Part shown: positions 20,847-27,221 of the stretch, piece by piece
Numbering within the stretch: position 1 is the first letter of the stretch
How the letters are laid out: each line of letters begins with the position of its first letter
DNA from: CAZFYZ01 sp964523735
GTDB lineage: Bacteria; Armatimonadota; UBA5829
Direction: 5' to 3'
DNA: 27,221 nt
Assembly (NCBI GenBank): GCA_964523735.1
Contig: CAZFYZ010000043.1
Coordinates: 1-27,221, forward strand
Position numbers and translations under genes: made by a program
The notes under the pieces: model-generated
Database searches by the model: none
Told to the model about the DNA's origin: nothing
The model's input: the letters and a program-made list of their open reading frames with translations, nothing else

Positions 20847-21935
20847 ATGGCGCTTGAGGACAGAACTGAATCCGCGACGCCCCGACGCCGGCACGAAGCC
20901 CGGCAGGAGGGGCAGGTGGCGCGCAGCGTCGAGCTTAACTCGGCGGCTGTCCTCCTTGCGGCACTCCTCATCATCAGGCTGTGCGGACCGGGAATAGCCG
21001 ACCGGCTGCGTGACACGATGATCTACTCCTTCACACACTTCCCCAAGGGCGACCTCACGCTCGGTGACGCCACTTCCAGCCTGGCACGGATATTGCTGGA
21101 GGTGGGTCTGGCATTCGCGCCCGTAATACTCGGGGTGGCGATAGTCGGGTTCGCTGCGAGCGCACTGCAAGTCGGATTCGTTGTTTCCGGCAAAGCTTTG
21201 CAGCCCAAAGGCGAGCGACTGAACCCGCTTCCCGGGATCGGACGGATGTTCTCCGTCCGGGCAGGCGTTGAATGCCTGAAGACGATAGCCAAGGTGATCA
21301 TGGTCGGTTGGATCGTCTACTCGTTCATTCGAGACCGATACTCCGACATCGCAAGCCTGGCGGGTGGGCATTACCTGACCACCTGCACGGCCATCGGAAA
21401 GCTGACCTGGGACCTGCTCCTGAGAGCGGCCCTGGCGATCTTCGTTATCGCTGCACTGGACTACATGTTCCAGCGATATCAGCTCGAAAAGCAGCTTCGG
21501 ATGACCAAGCAGGAAGTCAAGGATGACCTGAAGCGAACCGAAGGCGATCCGCTCATCAGAGGCCGGATTCGCCAGAAACAGAGGCAGATCTCTCAGAAAC
21601 GGATGATGCAGGAAGTGCCAAAGGCCGATGTCGTGGTGACCAACCCGACTCACTTCGCTGTGGCGTTGAAGTATGATCCGGAGAAGGGTTCTGCCCCCAT
21701 CGTGATCGCAAAAGGTCAGAGGCTGATCGCTCAGAAGATCAAGGATATCGCCATCGAGAACGATATTCCGATCGTCGAGAACGTCCAGCTAGCCCGAGCG
21801 CTATACGCGAGTGTGGAGATAGGCAGCGAGATTCCTGCCGATCTCTACCAGGCCGTGGCCGAGATCCTGGCTTATGTCTACCGACTGAGCGAGAGAGTGC
21901 AGAGTCCAAAGTCAAAAGTGCAAAGCGCTGCTTGA
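20847..21935 (+). CDS. flhB: Flagellar export switch protein FlhB
   Basis: The protein is 362 residues. The N-terminus EDRTESATPRRRHEARQEGQVARSVELN is typical, four membrane segments follow, and the cytoplasmic domain holds the self-cleaving NPTH motif (N266-H269, in VVVTNPTHFAVALKY). Cleavage there lets FliK switch export from hook to filament proteins. The last residues (about 350-362) are encoded by a heptamer array and look like a recent extension. Confidence 0.97.
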   Translation: MALEDRTESATPRRRHEARQEGQVARSVELNSAAVLLAALLIIRLCGPGIADRLRDTMIYSFTHFPKGDLTLGDATSSLARILLEVGLAFAPVILGVAIVGFAASALQVGFVVSGKALQPKGERLNPLPGIGRMFSVRAGVECLKTIAKVIMVGWIVYSFIRDRYSDIASLAGGHYLTTCTAIGKLTWDLLLRAALAIFVIAALDYMFQRYQLEKQLRMTKQEVKDDLKRTEGDPLIRGRIRQKQRQISQKRMMQEVPKADVVVTNPTHFAVALKYDPEKGSAPIVIAKGQRLIAQKIKDIAIENDIPIVENVQLARALYASVEIGSEIPADLYQAVAEILAYVYRLSERVQSPKSKVQSAA

Positions 21936-21972
21936 ACGCTCTCTCTTTTGACTTGACACTTTGGACCTTCTA
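21896..21972 (+). repeat. Inverted heptamer arrays spanning the flhB 3' end and flhB-flhA gap
   Basis: Units AGTCCAA, AGTCAAA and AGTGCAA (21896-21923) code for the last FlhB residues. Facing units CTTTTGA, CTTGACA and CTTTGGA (21945-21965) lie after the stop. The halves can pair. Confidence 0.65.
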
Positions 21973-21982
21973 CTAAGAGACT

Positions 21983-24091
21983 ATGTCCGTCGCCATCCAA
22001 CAACCTAAGTCTTCTTCTTCGCCTCTCGGGGCTCTGGCCCGCTACAGCGACATTGGAATCGCCGCCGCGGCGGTAGTGATCGTCGGAATGATGATCCTGC
22101 CGCTTCCGCACTGGCTGCTGGATGTGTCGCTGTGCGCGAACATCGCGTTGGCGTTGTCGATATTGCTGGTGACGATGTACACCAGCGAGCCGCTGCAGTT
22201 CAGCTCGTTCCCCTCGCTCCTGCTGATGACGACCCTCTTCCGCCTCGCGCTGAACATATCTGCGACCAGGCTGATCCTGCTCCACGCGGACGCCGGCGGT
22301 GTGATCAACGCTTTCGGCGGGGTCGTGGTCGGAGGCAACTACGTAGTCGGCATCGTCGTCTTCATCATCCTCGTTATCATCCAGTTTGTAGTTATCACCA
22401 ATGGCGCGGGGCGTGTGGCCGAAGTCGCCGCCAGATTCACACTCGACGCGATGCCCGGCAAGCAGATGGCCATCGACGCCGACCTGAACGCAGGCATCAT
22501 CGACGAATCCGAGGCCCAACGCCGACGAACCGCTGTTTCCCGTGAAGCCGACTTCTATGGGGCCATGGACGGCGCCACCAAGTTTGTGCGCGGCGACGCG
22601 ATCGCCGCCATCATAATGATCATCATCAACATCCTCGGCGGGTTCGCTGTGGGCGTGGCTCAGAAGGGGATGGATCTCACCCAGGCGATGCAGACTTACA
22701 CCCTGCTGACCGTCGGTGAAGGTCTGGTTACCCAGATTCCCGCGCTGCTCGTGTCGACCGCTACGGGTCTAATGGTCACAAAGAACGGTTCCGGTAAGAA
22801 CCTCGGCCACGAACTGATGAGCCAGGTCTTCTCCAGTCCCAAGGCGATCGGTATCACCGCCGCCGTGTTCGGCCTGCTCGTGATCGTGCCGGGAATGCCA
22901 AAAGTCCCGCTCTTTGCGGCTGCGATCATGACGGGCTCCGTTGCCTACTTCCTTGCACAGACCCAGAAGCAGGCGGAGATCGATGAGAGAAAGCGCGCCG
23001 CGGCAGCTCAGCAAGCTCCACCGGCCGCGCCCGAGTCCATGAGCGAACTAATCGGCGTTGATCCGCTCTCACTCGAGATAGGCTACGGCTTGATTCCGCT
23101 TGCGGACCCGAAGCAGGGCGGCGAACTGCTGGAACGCATTACCATGCTTCGGAAGCAGGCAGCCGTTGATATGGGCATGCTCGTGCCGGCCATTCGGGTG
23201 AGGGACAACGTCCAGCTTGGCGCAAACGACTATGTGGTCAAGCTGAGGGGTGTCGAAGTAGCTCGCGGCGAGGCGTTCATAGGTCAGTATCTGGCCATGA
23301 ACCCTGGCGGCGCGACCGAACAGCTTGCCGGCGTTCATACCACTGAGCCCGCCTTCGGCTTGCCGGCAACCTGGATAGTCGAATCCCAGCGCACGTTTGC
23401 CGAGGTGGCGGGCTACACCGTCGTTGACTCGACAACCGTGCTGATCACCCACTTGACCGAACTCGTCCGCCGTCACGCCGCTGATTTGCTCACACGGCAG
23501 GAGACCCAGGAGTTGATCGACGCTGCCAAAGTTGCTGCGCCGACGGTTGTTGCAGAGCTGATCCCCGAGCAGATGGGCATCGGCGACATCCAGAAAGTCC
23601 TTCAAAACCTGCTGCGCGAGCGTGTGTCGATCAAAGATATCGTCTCGGTCCTCGAGGGCATCGCCGATCACGCCGGCCTGACGAAGGATACGGATGTTCT
23701 GACGGAGTACGTCCGCCAGCGGCTCAGTCTGGCAATCTGCCGGAGCTACGTGGGGCGGGATGGCCGGATCGCCTGCTTCGCATTCCATCCGAACGCCGAG
23801 CAGGTTATTGTTGAGAACATCCGCCAGACTGAAATTGGCTCGCGGCTGGTGTTGGAGCCAAACCTGGTACAGGAATTGCTGAGAGCAATACGCGACCAGA
23901 TCGAGAACCTGTCGCAGCGGGGCCACGTTCCCGTTGCGATCTGCTCCCCGAGAGTCAGGCTTCATGTGAGGCGGCTGGTGGAGCAGAACTTCCCGATGCT
24001 GGCGGTGCTATCATACGCGGAAATCGCGCCCGATATTAACGTGGATTCCATAGGAATGGTGAAGCTTAGAGATGCGAATCAAGACATTTGA
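21983..24091 (+). CDS. flhA: Flagellar export gate protein FlhA
   Basis: The protein is 702 residues. The N-terminal half has about eight membrane segments and the conserved FHIPEP-region signature AGRVAEVAARFTLDAMPGKQMAIDADLNAGIIDESEAQRRRTAVSREADFYGAMDGATKFVRGDAIA. The C-terminal half is the cytoplasmic nonamer ring that receives substrates and chaperones (VDPLSLEIGYGLIPLAD, ...). It follows flhB and overlaps flhF by 20 nt. Confidence 0.98.
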   Translation: MSVAIQQPKSSSSPLGALARYSDIGIAAAAVVIVGMMILPLPHWLLDVSLCANIALALSILLVTMYTSEPLQFSSFPSLLLMTTLFRLALNISATRLILLHADAGGVINAFGGVVVGGNYVVGIVVFIILVIIQFVVITNGAGRVAEVAARFTLDAMPGKQMAIDADLNAGIIDESEAQRRRTAVSREADFYGAMDGATKFVRGDAIAAIIMIIINILGGFAVGVAQKGMDLTQAMQTYTLLTVGEGLVTQIPALLVSTATGLMVTKNGSGKNLGHELMSQVFSSPKAIGITAAVFGLLVIVPGMPKVPLFAAAIMTGSVAYFLAQTQKQAEIDERKRAAAAQQAPPAAPESMSELIGVDPLSLEIGYGLIPLADPKQGGELLERITMLRKQAAVDMGMLVPAIRVRDNVQLGANDYVVKLRGVEVARGEAFIGQYLAMNPGGATEQLAGVHTTEPAFGLPATWIVESQRTFAEVAGYTVVDSTTVLITHLTELVRRHAADLLTRQETQELIDAAKVAAPTVVAELIPEQMGIGDIQKVLQNLLRERVSIKDIVSVLEGIADHAGLTKDTDVLTEYVRQRLSLAICRSYVGRDGRIACFAFHPNAEQVIVENIRQTEIGSRLVLEPNLVQELLRAIRDQIENLSQRGHVPVAICSPRVRLHVRRLVEQNFPMLAVLSYAEIAPDINVDSIGMVKLRDANQDI

Positions 24092-25274
24092 AGCTCCCAC
24101 ATTGCAGGATGCTCTCTCTCGCGCGAGGATGGAACTGGGCGAGGAAGCGGTTGTGCTCAACACCCGCCACGTCAAGTCGAATAGCCTCCTCGGCCTTCGC
24201 GCCGGGGCCAAAGTCGAAGTGACGGCGGCGGTCGATGAACAGGTGCCGGGTGACAGGTTTCAGGTGTCAGGTGACGGGTATCGGGTGACGGAACCTCAAG
24301 CTCCGACCACCAACACCCAGCGCCTAACACCTAACGCCCAACACCCAGCACCCGACACCCAACCCCCGGTGTCCAGCCCCCAGGCCGTCGAGATCCTCGA
24401 ACTGCGTTCGGAGCTGACCCGCCTCAGCGCAATGGTCCAGGGCCTCATCCGATCAGGCATGTCTGTCGCCCCCTGCGCGCCGCTCATCTCGCAGCTGGGC
24501 ATCGACGAAGACCTGTGTAGAGGAGAGCTTGCCGACCTGGCTGGGATCACCAATGCGGATGCCCTTGCGGCCGCGCTTGCAGCCAAGCTGGCGCCCTTCG
24601 CGATGCCGCTGGAGCTTGACCGGCCGAGGACAATTGCCCTCGTCGGCCCGACCGGGGCGGGGAAAACCACCACACTGGCCAAGCTTGCCGCGAGATTCGC
24701 GCTGGAGCAGGGGAAGAAAGTAGCTTTGGTGACGGCAGACACTTTCAGAATCGGCGCCGTCGAACAGCTTCGCACCTATGCCCGCATCATGGGCCTGCCG
24801 CTGGAGATTGCGCTATCGCCCGATGACGTTGCAGCAGGCATCGAGAAGCATCGAGATAAGGACATTGTTCTGGTCGATACGGTCGGCCGCAGTCAGCGCA
24901 GCAGAACGCATCTGCAGGAGCTTAAGGGCTTCCTGGAGGCAGCCGAGGGCATCGAGACTCACCTTGTTGTGAGCGCGACGCTTTCGAGCGATATCCAGCG
25001 CGAGGTAGTTGAGGCGTTCTCGATCTTCTCTCCAACTCAGCTCGTTATAACCAAGCTTGACGAATCGCCCAACCGCGGAGCGCTCGTAAACCTGCCTCTG
25101 CGGACCGGGCTGGGATTATCCTGCACTACCGCGGGACAGAACGTCCCGCAAGACCTCGATTTGGCCGACGCCGGCAAGCTTGCAAAGATGGTTGTTGATA
25201 TGGTTGGACGACATGCTGATCCGGCTCAGGCAGCAGCGTTCAGCGGAGCCGGCTTGGTGGAGGTGGCCGCATGA
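24072..25274 (+). CDS. flhF: Flagellar placement GTPase FlhF (SRP-type)
   Basis: FlhF sets the site of flagellar assembly. The protein is 400 residues. The N-terminal B domain (MRIKTFEAPTLQDALSRARMELGEEAVVLNTR) is followed by a linker at about residues 57-101 that is encoded by heptamer arrays (rich in Q, P, T, G, D). The N-helical part and the GTPase domain come next: GPTGAGKTTT (about 192-201), VTADTFRIGAVEQLRTYA, VDTVGRSQR, and LVITKLDES for base recognition. The TxxD/NKxD-type pattern follows the SRP family. It overlaps flhA and, as ATGA, flhG. Confidence 0.95.
   Translation: MRIKTFEAPTLQDALSRARMELGEEAVVLNTRHVKSNSLLGLRAGAKVEVTAAVDEQVPGDRFQVSGDGYRVTEPQAPTTNTQRLTPNAQHPAPDTQPPVSSPQAVEILELRSELTRLSAMVQGLIRSGMSVAPCAPLISQLGIDEDLCRGELADLAGITNADALAAALAAKLAPFAMPLELDRPRTIALVGPTGAGKTTTLAKLAARFALEQGKKVALVTADTFRIGAVEQLRTYARIMGLPLEIALSPDDVAAGIEKHRDKDIVLVDTVGRSQRSRTHLQELKGFLEAAEGIETHLVVSATLSSDIQREVVEAFSIFSPTQLVITKLDESPNRGALVNLPLRTGLGLSCTTAGQNVPQDLDLADAGKLAKMVVDMVGRHADPAQAAAFSGAGLVEVAA
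24241..24379 (+). repeat. Large inverted heptamer arrays inside flhF
   Basis: Seven units of AGGTGTC/GGGTGAC type (24241-24289) face eight or more of CCAACAC/CTAACAC type (24310-24365). Because 7 and 3 share no factor, the array repeats in protein every 7 residues. It is open in the flhF frame throughout. Confidence 0.8.
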
Positions 25275-26185
25275 TCGACCAGGCCGAAGCCCTTCGATTG
25301 CTCGTAAGGGATCGAATAATGTGCTGCGGTCCGGTCGACCGTCCGAAGAACGTCTACACCGTCGCCGTTACCAGCGGCAAGGGTGGGGTAGGCAAGACCA
25401 GTCTGTCCGTGAACCTGGCGCTTCTAATGGCGCGCTCCGGCCGGAACGTCCGGCTTGTGGACGCCGACTTCGGCCTCTCGAATGCCGAGGTGCTGCTTGG
25501 AGTCAAGCCCAGATATACCTTGGACGATGTCCTGAGGGGCTTGGTTGATATCCGAGAAGCGTGGACCCAGGTTCCTGGAGGTATTCGACTGCTTTCCTCC
25601 GGCTCGGGCCTGGAGGATATGGCCAATCTGGATGGTTCCATGGGCGTTGCTCTCGTTGAGAATGTTCTGGCCTCGGCCTCTGACGGGGATGTGATCGTCA
25701 TCGACACCGCGCCAGGCATTAACGAGTCGGTGATCTCTCTGCTCACAGCAGCCGACGAGGTAATGATCATCACCAGCCCGGAGCCGACATCGATCACCGA
25801 TGCCTATGCAGCGATGAAGGTGCTGATCTCAAGATCGCCCGATATCGACATGACCCTGATCGCCAATTCGTGCGCGAATCCTGCCCAGGCAACGGCTGTC
25901 GCGGATTCACTCGACTCGATCTGCCGGCGGTTCCTGAAGCGCAGTTTCCAGCGCTACGAGTACCTGCCCGCTGACACCGCTGTGAGCCGTGCTGTAAGAT
26001 CCCAGAAGCCGGTTGTCACACAGCGCGGAAAGAGTGTCATCGAGCCCTGGCTGCGCAAGATCGCGATCAGGTTGGAAGAGCGAATCCGAAGTGGCGAGGG
26101 AAACGTGGACAGAGCGAAGCCTCTGAGTGCCTCCGGTCTGCTTTCCACTTTTCACTCTCCACTTTCCACTCCGGTGGAGGCCTAG
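25271..26185 (+). CDS. flhG: Flagellar number regulator FlhG (MinD-like ATPase)
   Basis: The protein is 304 residues. The N-terminal DQAEALR motif (residues 3-9) is the FlhF-activating helix of FlhG. The deviant Walker A is SGKGGVGKTS (35-44), followed by LVDADFGLSNAEVLLGV and VIDTAPGIN. A basic amphipathic C-terminal helix is present before the end. The start has GGAGGTGG upstream. The last 12 or so codons (LSTFHSPLSTPVEA) come from a heptamer array. In other species FlhG binds FliM/FliN-FliY at the C-ring, which makes its partner here of interest. Confidence 0.95.
   Translation: MIDQAEALRLLVRDRIMCCGPVDRPKNVYTVAVTSGKGGVGKTSLSVNLALLMARSGRNVRLVDADFGLSNAEVLLGVKPRYTLDDVLRGLVDIREAWTQVPGGIRLLSSGSGLEDMANLDGSMGVALVENVLASASDGDVIVIDTAPGINESVISLLTAADEVMIITSPEPTSITDAYAAMKVLISRSPDIDMTLIANSCANPAQATAVADSLDSICRRFLKRSFQRYEYLPADTAVSRAVRSQKPVVTQRGKSVIEPWLRKIAIRLEERIRSGEGNVDRAKPLSASGLLSTFHSPLSTPVEA
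26143..26170 (+). repeat. Heptamer array at the 3' end of flhG
   Basis: Four units ending CCACT or TCACT (TTCCACT, TTTCACT, CTCCACT, TTCCACT) are in register and are translated as the FlhG tail. Confidence 0.7.
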
Positions 26186-26188
26186 AAG

Positions 26189-26425
26189 ATGATCGGTCCT
26201 GTCTGGAAGATGGCGAGTCTGTTCCTGGCGCTGGGAGTGTTCCTGGTGGTCGGGGTGATGGGGCTGATGTCCGGCGAGGAGCTGATCTGGTTGATCGGCA
26301 AGGCGGTCGGAGGGTTCTTCGCCTGCTGGATTGCACTGAATGTGATCGGAGCACTACTGAACACGGTCTTGGGGATACAGACCCCCGAACCTGAACCGGG
26401 CTCCGTGATTGACGACAAGGGGTAA
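26189..26425 (+). CDS. Small two-helix membrane protein of unknown function
   Basis: The protein is 78 residues from an ATG with GGAGG 8 nt upstream. Two hydrophobic segments (about residues 5-27 and 34-60) surround a short Glu-bearing turn (SGEE), and the tail is acidic and polar (TPEPEPGSVIDDKG). I recognise no family. It starts 3 nt after the flhG stop and ends 3 nt before fliA, so it is surely in the same transcript. A role in flagellar placement or in sigma-28 control is possible from position only. Confidence 0.75.
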   Translation: MIGPVWKMASLFLALGVFLVVGVMGLMSGEELIWLIGKAVGGFFACWIALNVIGALLNTVLGIQTPEPEPGSVIDDKG

Positions 26426-26428
26426 CAA

Positions 26429-27190
26429 ATGGACTTGCGCGAGAAGCTGTGGCTCCAATACAAGCGTGAGGGCAAAGAGGAAGCGCGGGAGAAACTGATA
26501 ACCGAGTACGCTTACCTGGCCAAATATGCCGTGGACAGGCTGAACCTGAACCCGTCAGGCGCGCTCGGCTATGAGGACTTGATCGGGCACGCGGTTGTTG
26601 GCTTGATCGACGCGATCGAGAAGTTTGACCTTGACCGCGCCGTCAAGTTCGAGACCTATGCGCTGACCCGCATACGCGGAGAGGTCATCGACGTCATTCG
26701 TTCCCTTGACTGGGCCCCTCGCTCTGTCAGGAAGAATGAGACGGACCTGCGTAAGGCCTATGCCGAACTCGAGATGCGCCTCGAGCGCCCCGCCACCGAT
26801 CACGAGGTCGCCGAACACCTTGGCATTACCGTCTTCGAACTCGAGAAGATGTTGATGGACGTTGGCCAGTCGGCAGTGCTCTCTCTTGATGACATCATCT
26901 CCAACGGCGGCGATGTGCTGGCCTCTGGCGACGAGGATCACTTCTGTGACCCAGCCGACCACGTGCAGCGTGTCGAGCAGAAGCGACTACTGGCTATGGC
27001 GGTGGACGATCTGCCTGAGCGCGAACGCACGGTCATCGGGCTCTACTACTACAACAAACTAACCCAGAAGGAGATTGCAGCGGTGCTGGGTGTTACCGAG
27101 TCGCGGGTCTGCCAGATACATACAAAGGCAACTCTTCGTTTGTCCGGCAAGCTCTCCCGCGCCTCATCCGCCTACGCACTGGCCGCGTGA
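26429..27190 (+). CDS. fliA: RNA polymerase sigma factor for flagellar genes (FliA/WhiG/SigD type)
   Basis: The protein is 253 residues. Region 2 is GALGYEDLIGHAVVGLIDAIEKFDLDRAVKFETYALTRIRGEVIDVIRSLDWAPRSVR, with region 3 (ELEMRLERPATDHEVAEHLGI) and region 4 (LPERERTVIGLYYYNKLTQKEIAAVLGVTESRVCQIHTKA) after it. This layout without region 1 is that of sigma-28. It should direct late genes (flagellin, che). No FlgM anti-sigma factor is seen here. AAGGGG lies 6 nt before the ATG. Confidence 0.95.
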   Translation: MDLREKLWLQYKREGKEEAREKLITEYAYLAKYAVDRLNLNPSGALGYEDLIGHAVVGLIDAIEKFDLDRAVKFETYALTRIRGEVIDVIRSLDWAPRSVRKNETDLRKAYAELEMRLERPATDHEVAEHLGITVFELEKMLMDVGQSAVLSLDDIISNGGDVLASGDEDHFCDPADHVQRVEQKRLLAMAVDDLPERERTVIGLYYYNKLTQKEIAAVLGVTESRVCQIHTKATLRLSGKLSRASSAYALAA

Positions 27191-27200
27191 GCGTGTAGAC

Positions 27201-27221
27201 ATGTCCGCTGATGCATCCAAC
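27201..27221 (+). CDS. Possible start of a further gene, cut by window edge
   Basis: An ATG at 27201 opens a frame MSADASN running off the window, 10 nt after fliA. Only seven codons are visible, so nothing can be said about the product. Confidence 0.2.

Noticed and set aside
19794..21653. Long open frame (619 codons) on the minus strand over fliQ, fliR and flhB
   Set aside because: The plus-strand genes are unmistakable; the antisense frame has odd composition (His/Arg/Gln-rich), no recognisable domain, and results from GC-rich codon use.
24241..24379. CRISPR array
   Set aside because: The period is 7 bp and there are no spacers; no cas genes nearby.

Overview
The window is a GC-rich bacterial chromosome segment. 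It is dominated by one long co-directional flagellar gene cluster, flgB to fliA, at about 4.9-27.2 kb on the + strand. This is preceded by the cell-shape genes mreBCD (+) and by a short envelope block on the - strand: a partial CPBP-type intramembrane protease and two lipoproteins. A 10-N run at 12627-12636 shows that the sequence is a draft scaffold. The gene order (fliEF..HIJ, transglycosylase, fliK, flgD, TIGR02530 gene, flgE, flbD, motAB, fliL, fliN, fliOPQR, flhBAFG, fliA) resembles Firmicutes/Thermotogae and other Terrabacteria-like clusters. Armatimonadota or a related lineage is my best guess, at low confidence and by inference only.

Layout. 1-454 (-): N-terminal part of a CPBP/CAAX-type protease. 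631-1239 (-): proline-rich lipoprotein with its own TTGTCT-N17-TATAAT promoter and a rho-independent terminator. 1420-2193 (-): DUF2993/LmeA-like lipoprotein, also with a good promoter. 2339-4748 (+): mreB, mreC, mreD. 4749-4908: control region with a 14-bp palindrome and a sigma-54-type -24/-12 promoter. 4909-11543: flgB, flgC, fliE, fliF, a shortened fliG, fliH, fliI, fliJ and a lytic transglycosylase. 11597-15270: fliK, flgD, the TIGR02530-type gene (preceded by a second sigma-54-type promoter) and flgE. 15350-19664: flbD, motA, motB, fliL, a fliN with a FliM-like N-terminus, fliO and fliP. 19765-27190: fliQ, fliR, flhB, flhA, flhF, flhG, a small membrane protein and fliA.

How it works together. 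The genes supply the export gate (FliOPQR, FlhAB) and the export ATPase complex (FliHIJ). They also supply part of the proximal rod (FlgBC, FliE), the MS ring (FliF), hook parts (FlgD, FliK, FlgE), the stator (MotAB, FliL), the placement/number GTPase and ATPase (FlhF, FlhG) and sigma-28. Not seen here are fliM, the distal rod genes (flgF/flgG), P- and L-ring genes, flagellin, flagellar cap and che genes.

Two things stand out. First, the rotor switch looks reduced. The fliG product lacks the whole middle domain that normally docks FliM, and its C-terminal torque helix has lost most conserved charges. No fliM lies at its usual place between fliL and fliN, and the FliN protein begins with the CheY-binding peptide normally found on FliM or FliY. 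These three losses and gains fit one another and suggest a two-protein C-ring, provided no canonical fliG or fliM exists elsewhere in the genome. Second, many gene junctions are filled with degenerate tandem repeats of exactly 7 bp. Their word differs from site to site, and they often occur as facing inverted pairs. They also run into coding sequence (fliO, fliP, flhB, flhF, flhG). They recall the heptanucleotide STRR repeats of cyanobacteria.
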